Source: Hymenobacter rigui (lineage in GTDB: Bacteria; Bacteroidota; Bacteroidia; Cytophagales; Hymenobacteraceae). Taken from it: a stretch of 64,000 bases of DNA. The position numbers and the translations under genes are program-made. Each line of letters opens with the position of its first letter. The first letter of the stretch is position 1. The notes under the pieces are model-generated. The model saw only the letters and a program-made list of their open reading frames with translations, did no database searches and was not told where the DNA came from. This document shows, piece by piece, positions 1 to 6,733 of this stretch. The stretch is taken from NCBI RefSeq assembly GCF_003944715.1, contig NZ_RWIT01000002.1:434001-498000 (forward strand), read 5' to 3'.

Positions 1-44
1 AGGTTTGGTTTACTGTTTTCAACTCCCCAAACATATTCAACCTT

Positions 45-464
45 ATGGCTTACGAAGCTACCGGCCGCCTGCACGAAATTTTCGACGAACAGCAGGTGAG
101 CGAAAAATTCCGCAAGCGCGAGTTCGTGCTGGAGGTCGTAGACGGCCAGTATCCCGAGCATATCAAGTTCCAGCTGGTACAGGATAAAACCGCGCTTATC
201 GACCCCTACAAAATCGGCGACGAAGTAAAAATCTCCTTCAACCTGCGGGGCCGCGGGTTCAACAAGAACGGCCAGATGCTGTACTTCACCAACCTCGAAG
301 CCTGGCGCATCGAGTCGGGTGCCGGTGCCGCCGCTGCTCCCCAGGGTGGTGGTTATCAGCAGGCCGCTCCCCGCGCTGCTGCCCCCGCTCAGAACTCTAA
401 CCCGAACCTGCGCGCCTCGGCCGCTCCCATTGCTTCGGACGACGACAACGACCTGCCTTTCTAA
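45..464 (+). CDS. DUF3127 family protein with SSB-like acidic tip
   Basis: 139-residue protein matching the DUF3127 family of Bacteroidota. Residues 1-90 are the conserved part and look like a small all-beta (OB-like) domain ending near YFTNLEAWRIE. Residues 91-130 are an Ala/Pro/Gln/Asn-rich flexible linker. The last eight residues, DDDNDLPF, resemble the acidic C-terminal tip of single-stranded-DNA-binding protein, the docking site for replication and repair enzymes. I know of no established function for the family; nucleic-acid binding is inferred from fold and tip. The start is the first ATG after an AT-rich leader, and a strong terminator follows the stop by about 60 bases, so the gene is probably monocistronic or last in its unit. 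Confidence 0.85.
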   Translation: MAYEATGRLHEIFDEQQVSEKFRKREFVLEVVDGQYPEHIKFQLVQDKTALIDPYKIGDEVKISFNLRGRGFNKNGQMLYFTNLEAWRIESGAGAAAAPQGGGYQQAAPRAAAPAQNSNPNLRASAAPIASDDDNDLPF

Positions 465-523
465 GGTTAAAAAGCTGCTGGCTGAGAGTTACTAGCTGTT
501 AGCTTTCGGCTGTCTTACCTCTT

Positions 524-559
524 AAAAGCCGCTTCCGCACGCCGGAGGCGGCTTTTTTT
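524..559 (+). terminator. Rho-independent terminator after the DUF3127 gene
   Basis: A 14-bp stem (524-537 with 543-556, one G-U pair), a 5-base loop and a T-run that the 27-bp inverted repeat follows directly. Confidence 0.85.
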
Positions 560-651
560 AGTTGTCAGTTGCTCGTTGTCAGTTGTCAGAACCCATCTAA
601 CAACAAGCAGCTAACAACGAGCGAACAACTGACAACGAGCAACTGACAACT
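560..651. repeat. Perfect 27-bp inverted repeat, TTGTCAGTTG family
   Basis: Arms 560-586 and 625-651 are exact reverse complements, built from reiterated TTGTCAGTTG/CTCGTTGTCAG words, with a 38-base spacer. The element fills the gap between the terminator and the next ATG at 659, so any transcript entering the kinase gene through this gap carries a long hairpin ending seven bases before its start codon. Related words occur at 37065-37140 and 56420-56521. Confidence 0.9.
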
Positions 652-658
652 AAAACGC

Positions 659-2011
659 ATGCACACGCTGCACCAACTGCGCACCGGCGCGCTGGCCGGA
701 GCCACCCGCCTGGACCTACGCGGAGGTCTGACTGAATTTCCGCGGGAAATTTTTGCGCTGGCCGATACGCTGGAAATCCTCAACCTCACGGGCAATGCCT
801 TGCGGGAGCTGCCAGCCGACCTGCACCGCCTGCACCGGCTACGGATTCTGTTCTGCTCCGAAAACCAGTTTACCGAAGTTCCCGCCGTGCTGGGTCAGTG
901 CCAAGCGCTGGAAATGGTTGGCTTCAAAGCCAACCAGATTCACACCCTGCCCGGCGCGGCCCTGCCCCCCCGGCTGCGCTGGCTGATTCTGACCGACAAC
1001 CAGCTGACCGCGCTGCCCCCGGAAATTGGCCGTTGTGCGCGGCTGCAGAAATTGATGCTGGCCGGCAATCAGCTGCGGGAGCTGCCGCCGGAGCTGGGCC
1101 AGTGCCAGAATCTGGAGCTGCTACGCCTCTCGGCCAACCAGTTGCCCGGGCTGCCTGATTGGCTGCTGCAATTGCCCCGCCTGACCTGGCTGGCGTACGC
1201 CGGCAACCCGTTTGCGGAGCCGGCTGAGGCGGCGGCCCTGGCCCACTCCCCCATCCGGGAAATCAGCTGGGGCGAAATTGAGCTGCAGCACGTATTGGGC
1301 GAAGGTGCTTCGGGAGTAATTTCTCAGGCCGAGTGGCAGAACACGCCCGTAGCGGTAAAGCTGTTCAAAGGAGCCGTAACCAGCGACGGACTGCCGCACA
1401 GCGAAATGGTGGCCTGCATCCGGGCCGGGGCTCATCCCAATCTGATTCCGGTCCTGGGCAAAGTGGTGAACCACCCGGCCGAAGCGGAAGGCCTGGTGCT
1501 GGAGCTCATCAGCCCGGAATTTGGCAACCTGGCCGGGCCGCCCAGCTTCAGCACCTGCACCCGCGACGTGTACGCACCGGGCACCACCTTTTCGCTGACG
1601 GCGGTGCTGCGGATTGCCCAAGGTATTGCGGCGGCGGCGGCCCACCTGCACAGCCGCGGCATTCTGCACGGCGACCTGTATGCGCATAACATTCTGGTAG
1701 CGGCCGACGGGCGCAGCCTGCTGGGGGATTTTGGCGCGGCGGGCTTCTTTGACGTGGGCTCACCGACGGCAGCCGCGCTGCAGTGCCTGGAGGTGCGGGC
1801 GTTTGGCTACCTGCTGGAAGAGCTGCTGGACTTTTGTCCGGAGGCTACGGCTGACAATGCCACTGCTCAGCAGCTCCGGCATTGGCAACAGCGCTGCCTG
1901 CAGCCCACCATTGCAGCCCGGCCGTTGCTCGCGGAAATCAGCCAGGAGCTGCAAGGGCTATTGTTTTCTGCGGAAGCCGCTCAACCTTCCGGGTCGGGGC
2001 TACGTCTGTAA
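659..2011 (+). CDS. Leucine-rich-repeat / protein kinase fusion
   Basis: 450 residues. Residues 15-185 hold about seven leucine-rich repeats of the bacterial LxxLxLxxNxLxxLP type, a protein-binding solenoid. Residues 207-435 form a eukaryotic-like kinase domain: glycine loop GEGASG (214-219), ATP lysine in AVKLFK (K234), likely helix-C glutamate E249, catalytic loop HGDLYAHNIL (H337, D339, N344) and DFG (357-359). The activation segment is very short, with no clear APE motif before the next helix (CLEVRAFGYLLEELL). No signal peptide or membrane segment is visible, so it is probably cytoplasmic. LRR-kinase proteins of this kind are annotated in several bacteria, but substrates are not known to me. 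The start lies seven bases after a long inverted repeat. Confidence 0.85.
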   Translation: MHTLHQLRTGALAGATRLDLRGGLTEFPREIFALADTLEILNLTGNALRELPADLHRLHRLRILFCSENQFTEVPAVLGQCQALEMVGFKANQIHTLPGAALPPRLRWLILTDNQLTALPPEIGRCARLQKLMLAGNQLRELPPELGQCQNLELLRLSANQLPGLPDWLLQLPRLTWLAYAGNPFAEPAEAAALAHSPIREISWGEIELQHVLGEGASGVISQAEWQNTPVAVKLFKGAVTSDGLPHSEMVACIRAGAHPNLIPVLGKVVNHPAEAEGLVLELISPEFGNLAGPPSFSTCTRDVYAPGTTFSLTAVLRIAQGIAAAAAHLHSRGILHGDLYAHNILVAADGRSLLGDFGAAGFFDVGSPTAAALQCLEVRAFGYLLEELLDFCPEATADNATAQQLRHWQQRCLQPTIAARPLLAEISQELQGLLFSAEAAQPSGSGLRL

Positions 2012-2080
2012 GTAGCACATTGCCGGCGCGGTGGTACTTTGCGGCGGCACTTCGTTTCTCTCCCATTCTCATTTTTCTGC

Positions 2081-2956
2081 ATGACAACCGTTTCAGTGCT
2101 GCCACTGGCCGGAAAAACCGCCCTGGTAACCGGGGCCACCAGCGGCATTGGGCTGGTAACGGCCCGGGATCTGGCCCGGCGTGGTGCCCGGGTAGTGCTG
2201 GTGGGCCGCGACGCCGATAAAGCCGCCCGGGCGCAGCAGGCCATTCAGCTGGCGGCCGGGCCTGAGGCACTGGTGCATGTGAAGTGCTTCGACTTATCGT
2301 TGCTGCGGAACGTGCATCAGCTGGCCGACGAGATGGAGCAGGAGTTTGACCAGCTGGATATTCTGGTGAATAACGCCGGTATTATGCCGGGCCATTTTGC
2401 GCTGACCGAGGAAGGCCACGAACTATGCTGGGCCACCAACCACCTGGCTCCCTACGTGCTGACGAACCGGTTGCTGCCGTTGCTGGATGCCGCCGGCCGG
2501 GCCCGGGTCGTTACGGTTTCCTCGCTGATGCACTGGGTGGGCGAGATTGAGCCCGACCGCAACATGCGCAACTCGCCGGATAACTACAGCTGGCTCACGG
2601 CCTACGCCGATTCCAAACTGGCCAACATCCTGTTCACCAAGGAACTGGCCCACCGCCTCGACCTCACCGGCATCACCGCCAACTGCCTGCACCCCGGCAT
2701 GGTGGACACCGGCCTGATGCGCCCCGATACTTCGGCCGTTATGAAGGCCCTATGGTGGATGGCCCGTCCCGCCATAACCTCCCCGGAGCTCGGCGCACAA
2801 ACCACTCTATACTTAGCCACTGCGCCCGAAGTAGCCAGCCAGAGCGGGCGCTATTTTGCCAACTGCAAGCCGGCGCGCTGCTCCGGCCGGGCCAGCAGTG
2901 CCCAGGAAGCCAGCCGCCTCTGGCGCGTCTCGGCGGAGGAAACCGGCGTGGAATGA
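2081..2956 (+). CDS. SDR-family oxidoreductase (retinol-dehydrogenase-like)
   Basis: 291 residues from the ATG at 2081, preferred over an in-frame ATG 42 bases upstream because the Rossmann fold begins at once. It has the NAD(P) motif TGATSGIG (17-24), NNAG (97-100), the active-site Ser near 147 and the catalytic YADSK (Y175, K179). The long insertion before the catalytic tyrosine and the HPGMVDT motif resemble the retinol dehydrogenase/WWOX-like SDR branch. Substrate cannot be told. The last 25 residues are a family-atypical Ala/Ser-rich tail. It stands alone between the kinase and an AlbA_2 gene, all on the plus strand. Confidence 0.88.
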   Translation: MTTVSVLPLAGKTALVTGATSGIGLVTARDLARRGARVVLVGRDADKAARAQQAIQLAAGPEALVHVKCFDLSLLRNVHQLADEMEQEFDQLDILVNNAGIMPGHFALTEEGHELCWATNHLAPYVLTNRLLPLLDAAGRARVVTVSSLMHWVGEIEPDRNMRNSPDNYSWLTAYADSKLANILFTKELAHRLDLTGITANCLHPGMVDTGLMRPDTSAVMKALWWMARPAITSPELGAQTTLYLATAPEVASQSGRYFANCKPARCSGRASSAQEASRLWRVSAEETGVE

Positions 2957-3023
2957 CGTGCGTTAGTAGTTTTTAAGCAGCCTTTTTTGCTTTGTCATAC
3001 TGCCGCCATTACCACATACATCC

Positions 3024-3653
3024 ATGACCGAGCTACTGGAACTGATTAAGCAGGGCGAAGGGGAACGGCTGGAGTTCAAGCAGCGCACCACCCACCCTAC
3101 CCGCATTGCCCGCACGTTGTCGTCGCTGGCCAACACGCACGGGGGCCGGGTGCTGGTGGGCGTGGATGATAACGGCCGGGTGCTGGGCGTGCGCGACGTG
3201 GAGGAGGAACTGTTTCAGCTTCGGCAGGCGGCCCAGCATTACATTGACCCGCCCATCCGGCTGCGGTTTGAGGAAGTAGAAACCGAAAACGGCCGGACCG
3301 TACTCATCGTAACCGTGCCGGAAAGCGCCGAAAAACCTCACCGCGCCCAAATAGCCGACGATGAATGGCGCACTTACGTGCGGGTGCGCGACGAAAGCGT
3401 GCTGGCCAGCTTCCTCACCGAGAAAGTGCTGGAACGCCAGGAGCCAGCACCGCAGTTCGAGCGGATTCCGTTAAACAAGGAAGAGCTGGCCGTGCTGGAA
3501 TACCTGCGGCAGAATCCGCGTATTACGCTGCCGCAGTACATGAAACTGCTCAACATCGGGCAGCGCCGGGCTTACCGCACCCTCATCAAGCTCACGCTGC
3601 ACGGCTACATCAAGCACCACGACAAGCAGAAGGAAGTGTATTACACGCTCTGA
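3024..3653 (+). CDS. AlbA_2 (Schlafen AAA_4-like) DNA-binding protein with winged helix
   Basis: 209 residues. Residues 1-125 match the AlbA_2 domain: an N-terminal GEGERLEFK segment, the THGGRVLVGVDDNGRVLGV core and a VRVRDES strand near 120. Residues 150-209 form a winged helix-turn-helix (KEELAVLEYLRQNPRITLPQYMKLLNIGQRRAYRTLIKL region). Proteins with this pair of domains are usually annotated as transcriptional regulators or DNA-binding proteins; the ATPase portion of longer relatives is absent. Its 3' end overlaps the convergent VOC gene by 13 bases. Confidence 0.82.
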   Translation: MTELLELIKQGEGERLEFKQRTTHPTRIARTLSSLANTHGGRVLVGVDDNGRVLGVRDVEEELFQLRQAAQHYIDPPIRLRFEEVETENGRTVLIVTVPESAEKPHRAQIADDEWRTYVRVRDESVLASFLTEKVLERQEPAPQFERIPLNKEELAVLEYLRQNPRITLPQYMKLLNIGQRRAYRTLIKLTLHGYIKHHDKQKEVYYTL

Positions 3654-4039
3654 TTGGGCTCCAGCAAATCCCAGAGGTTGCCGTATAAATCGGCGAATAC
3701 CAGCACGGTACCGTAGGGCTCCGTTACCGGCGGCCGCACAATGCGCACGTTTTGCGCCAGCAGGCGGGCGTGGTCCCGGGCGAGGTTATCGGTGTAGAGA
3801 AACAGGGCCACGCGGCCGCCGGTCTGATTGCCGACTGCCGCTTGCTGGGCGGGCGTGGCCGCCTTGGCCAGCAGCAACTTCGCGCCAGTTGCGCCGGGTG
3901 GTGCAACTCGTACCCAGCGCTTTTCCGGACTCAGCGGCGTGTCTTCCACCAGCACAAACCCCAGCTTTTCCGTGTAGAAGTGAATGGCTTCGTCATAGTC
4001 CGCCACCACTAGGGTAACAAGAGCAATACGCTGAGGCAT
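3641..4039 (-). CDS. VOC (glyoxalase/bleomycin-resistance) family protein
   Basis: 132 residues, one full vicinal-oxygen-chelate domain made of two beta-alpha-beta-beta-beta halves. Visible family features are an N-terminal VTLVVADYDEAIHFYTEKLGF stretch (first metal-site strand and helix) and a C-terminal DLYGNLWDLLE strand. Enzymes of this family act as dimers on metal-bound small molecules (glyoxalases, dioxygenases, antibiotic-binding proteins); the substrate is not inferable. It is convergent with the AlbA_2 gene and next to an AT-rich island. Confidence 0.85.
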   Translation of the reverse strand: MPQRIALVTLVVADYDEAIHFYTEKLGFVLVEDTPLSPEKRWVRVAPPGATGAKLLLAKAATPAQQAAVGNQTGGRVALFLYTDNLARDHARLLAQNVRIVRPPVTEPYGTVLVFADLYGNLWDLLEPNQSV

Positions 4040-4068
4040 GGAGTTTCGCTTTGTACTTGCAGATTATA

Positions 4069-4464
4069 TTAATTATATAATTTTTGCTTTTCTAACCTGT
4101 ACACAAACCACCACAACAATACACTATCTACTACAATCTTACAGAAAGTAATTGTTAGTTCAATTCGCCCTATCATGAAATTAAAAAGCATCATACTGAC
4201 AACTATGTACGACGCATATATCACTGTATCCAAATTGGCTTTATATCCATATATATCCAATACATCAACTAGCTTCCAATATCCCGCTGACACTAATATA
4301 TCTAGCAAACTAAAGGTAGAGGCCAGTCAAAGCATATACAACAACATAGTTGCTTTGTAACCAGAGAAGAAGGACATAACCAGCCAAATGAACGAAATAA
4401 AAATAATATTCTTTGCAAAGACATATAAAAGCAAACATTTATCTGGTTTAATCAATTGTTTCAT
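4069..4464 (-). pseudogene. AT-rich membrane-protein gene interrupted by an in-frame TGA
   Basis: Reading the minus strand from ATG at 4464 gives 45 codons (MKQLIKPDKC... to LLYML), a TGA at 4327-4329, then 85 more codons in the same frame to a stop at 4069. Both parts are strongly hydrophobic, and together they would make a protein of about 131 residues with four membrane segments (near residues 11-33, 37-60, 82-101 and 107-124). One base change would restore the frame, for example TGA to TGG. Codons are AT-rich, unlike the GC-rich neighbours, which suggests recent transfer. Alternatives are a sequencing error, or a separate downstream ORF from the TTG at 4308. No homologue recognised. Confidence 0.55.
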
Positions 4465-4479
4465 AATTCAGTAATGAAT

Positions 4480-4520
4480 AAAAAATAACCCTCATCCAAT
4501 TTGAACAAAGGTTATTTTTT
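4480..4520 (-). terminator. Hairpin terminator after the small lysine-rich gene
   Basis: Perfect 11-bp arms AAAAAATAACC (4480-4490) and its complement (4510-4520), with A/T runs on both sides, so it can work in either direction. It lies six bases beyond the stop of the minus-strand small gene. Confidence 0.75.
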
Positions 4521-4526
4521 AAATTT

Positions 4527-4643
4527 CTAGTCTTGTTGACGAGCTTTCAGAGCTTTTTTCTCTTCTTTAGCGGCCTTTTTTTCCTTGGTGGTTTTGGCCG
4601 GCTCTTTCTTTTTCTCTTTGCGGGGTTCCTGGGCTTTTGCCAT
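4527..4643 (-). CDS. Small lysine-rich basic protein, 38 residues
   Basis: A short ORF from ATG at 4643 to TAG at 4527-4529 that begins MAKAQEPRKEKKKEP and ends ALKARQQD. About 40% of residues are Lys or Arg and a further seven are Glu or Asp, so it is probably an unfolded or helical charged peptide. Its reality is supported by GC-rich codons in an otherwise AT-rich gap and by a clean hairpin terminator right after the stop. Similar tiny lysine-rich proteins are common in Bacteroidota, but I know of no function. Ribosome or nucleic-acid association is only a guess from charge. Confidence 0.6.
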   Translation of the reverse strand: MAKAQEPRKEKKKEPAKTTKEKKAAKEEKKALKARQQD

Positions 4644-4722
4644 GATGCGTAGTGTGGGATAAAGGGTGAATCAGAAGGTTTTTAACGTGGTGCTGGCAGC
4701 GGGTGTTGTGCCGCGCGCCGGA

Positions 4723-5253
4723 TTAGTGCAGCACCGGCAGGTACCGTTCCCGCAGCAGGTTGAGATGGTGCGCCTCGTGGCCGGGCAGAATGTAGGCCAA
4801 AGCCCGCACGCTCACCGGCTGCCCGCTGGCCGTACCCTGGCGGCTCACGTCCTCAGCCGTAAACGACTCCAGCAAGCTGAGCGTGGCGGCCCGTACCGTG
4901 TCGTACTCTGCCAGGATATTGGCAAAGCTCCGGGCATCCGCCCCGGAAACGGGTACGTAGTCGTCCTGCTCGAAACCGGGGAGCGGCGTTGTATCGCCCC
5001 GCCCGATGCGCAGGACGCGGTAGGCGAAGATGCGCTCCGTATCGAGCATGTGCACCAGATTTTCCTTGATGCTCCACTTGCCCGGGGCGTACCGGAACGC
5101 GCCCTGCTCCTCGGTGAGGCCGGCCAGCAGCTGGCGCAACTCCCGGGACTGCCGGCGCAATGCTTCCAGCGGGTCTTCGGCAATCAGCTTCACATACGTA
5201 TGGTAATACGGGGCGTACTCGGTGGAGGAGGGTAGGGTGAAATGGGTGCTCAT
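4723..5253 (-). CDS. DinB family protein (DinB_2 four-helix metal-binding fold)
   Basis: 176 residues of the DinB/YfiT-like four-helix bundle family. The likely metal ligands are H68 in NLVHMLDTE and H159/H163 in GHEAHHLNLL, the expected His triad. The GKWSIKENLVHMLDTERIFAYRVLRI segment is characteristic. Members are often thiol transferases or uncharacterised stress-inducible enzymes; in Bacteroidota they are usually annotated only as DinB. No operon partner on its strand is close. Confidence 0.88.
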   Translation of the reverse strand: MSTHFTLPSSTEYAPYYHTYVKLIAEDPLEALRRQSRELRQLLAGLTEEQGAFRYAPGKWSIKENLVHMLDTERIFAYRVLRIGRGDTTPLPGFEQDDYVPVSGADARSFANILAEYDTVRAATLSLLESFTAEDVSRQGTASGQPVSVRALAYILPGHEAHHLNLLRERYLPVLH

Positions 5254-5384
5254 GGCGGCGAATGTAGCGGAATCCGGATAACTTCGGGGCGAGCCGGTGC
5301 ACGGGTCGCATGCTGGGCTGAGTGCGGCCTGCCGGAACTCTCCGGTCTATCCAAGGCCATTCGGCATTCTTATACGTTCACTAC

Positions 5385-5948
5385 ATGCGTTTTCTCGTTT
5401 GGCGTCGACTAGCCGGTGGGCTGCTGATGCTACTGGCCTTACACGCCGCTGGCATTACCCTCGACGCCCTCACCGACCAAGCCCGCCCGGCCGACTGTTT
5501 AGTAGTGCCTGGCAACACGGTAAACCTGGACGGCAGCCTTTCTCCGCGCTTAAAGGCCCGTCTCGATGAGGCGCTACGCTTGTACCGGGCCGGCGTAAGT
5601 CGGCATATTTTCGTCAGCGGCGGCTTGGGCAAGGAAGGTCATTTTGAGGGTACTGCAATGCGCCGCTACCTACTGCAGCAAGGAGTGCCCGGCACAGCTG
5701 TTTACATTGACAATCAAGGCAGCAATACTTTGGCTACGGCTCAGAACTTTGCCCAGCTGGCCCAGGCGCAACATTGGAAATCGGCAGTGGTTGTGTCGCA
5801 GTTTTTCCACTTGAGCCGCACCAAGCTGCTGCTGCGGCAGGCGGGAATTACGCGCGTTTCGGGGTCGGCAGCCCACTACGTGGAAGTGCGCGACGGGTAC
5901 GCGCTGTTGCGGGAGGTGCCGGCGCTGTATGCGGCGTGGTGGCGCTGA
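5385..5948 (+). CDS. YdcF/SanA-like DUF218 protein
   Basis: 187 residues from ATG 5385, chosen because it opens a Met-Arg-rich N terminus followed by one hydrophobic segment (residues 4-24), probably a membrane anchor. The DUF218 core follows: LVVPGNTV, a helix ALRLYRAGVSRHIFVSGG, the GVPGTAVYIDNQGSNTLATAQNF motif (Thr/Asn acidic-site region) and a VVVSQFFHLSRTKLLLRQAG helix. Relatives include E. coli YdcF and SanA, envelope-associated proteins of unclear chemistry. Periplasmic location is inferred from the anchor. Confidence 0.82.
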   Translation: MRFLVWRRLAGGLLMLLALHAAGITLDALTDQARPADCLVVPGNTVNLDGSLSPRLKARLDEALRLYRAGVSRHIFVSGGLGKEGHFEGTAMRRYLLQQGVPGTAVYIDNQGSNTLATAQNFAQLAQAQHWKSAVVVSQFFHLSRTKLLLRQAGITRVSGSAAHYVEVRDGYALLREVPALYAAWWR

Positions 5949-6009
5949 CGAGCTGTAACGCTACCCCTACCGGGGCCGTACACGCTGCACACAACCTCAA
6001 CATTTCCTC

Positions 6010-6531
6010 ATGTCTTCGATTACCGAAAAAGGCCTCTCCATTTCCAAAAACGCCCTGTTTAGCGTATTCCTGAACCGCGCCGGCAAGCTGCTGGGCCGCC
6101 CCTTTAAGGTGGTGATGGTACTCAACGAAGTAGCCAATAAGCTGGCCAGCAAAGACAGCGGCGACAATAAATTCAAGCAACTATTCGACATTGCCGGCAC
6201 CGTTATTCGGATGGTGCGCAACTACATCAGCGGCGAGTACCGGCAGATTGAAACCGGCACCATCGTATCGGCGCTGGGCGTGCTGCTGTACGTATTGTCG
6301 CCGGTGGATCTGGTGCCCGATTTTATTCCGGTAGTGGGTTTTTTGGATGATCTGGCCTTGCTGAGCTGGTTTGTGGAGAAATTCCAGGGCGAAATCACCC
6401 GCTTCCGCGAGTGGGAATCCACCCACGCCGACCAAGAAACAGATGATATTCCGGCGGCATCCCGCAACCTGAAAGCCTCCAACACCAATACCCAGAACAC
6501 GCCGGCCGTAGCCGAGCTGGGTCACTCCTAG
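6010..6531 (+). CDS. YkvA-type DUF1232 membrane protein
   Basis: 173 residues. The DUF1232 signature LYVLSPVDLVPDFIPVVG followed by FLDDLALL lies around residues 98-123; it consists of two short hydrophobic helices. The N-terminal 70 residues are amphipathic, and the last 35 are polar and low in complexity. The family is widespread and uncharacterised, probably membrane-associated. It follows the YdcF gene by 61 bases on the same strand, so the two may be co-transcribed. A strong terminator follows at 6578. Confidence 0.85.
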   Translation: MSSITEKGLSISKNALFSVFLNRAGKLLGRPFKVVMVLNEVANKLASKDSGDNKFKQLFDIAGTVIRMVRNYISGEYRQIETGTIVSALGVLLYVLSPVDLVPDFIPVVGFLDDLALLSWFVEKFQGEITRFREWESTHADQETDDIPAASRNLKASNTNTQNTPAVAELGHS

Positions 6532-6577
6532 CATCACAGATTTTACAGATTGCGCGAATTACGCAGATTCGTTTTGG

Positions 6578-6608
6578 AACGCCCGACCGGTTTTGGTCGG
6601 GCGTTTTG
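6578..6608 (+). terminator. Terminator after the DUF1232 gene
   Basis: Perfect 11-bp stem (6578-6588 with 6595-6605) and a T-rich 3' flank. Confidence 0.8.
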
Positions 6609-6733
6609 CGTTGAACGGCCCTACAAGACACTGCGCCTTCCCCCGCGAAACACTGCGAGAAATCGGGTTGGCAAGCAGCCGAAGCCGTACTTTTACGTCT
6701 TTCAGACCACCTCCACCCCCTTTCATTTACAGA

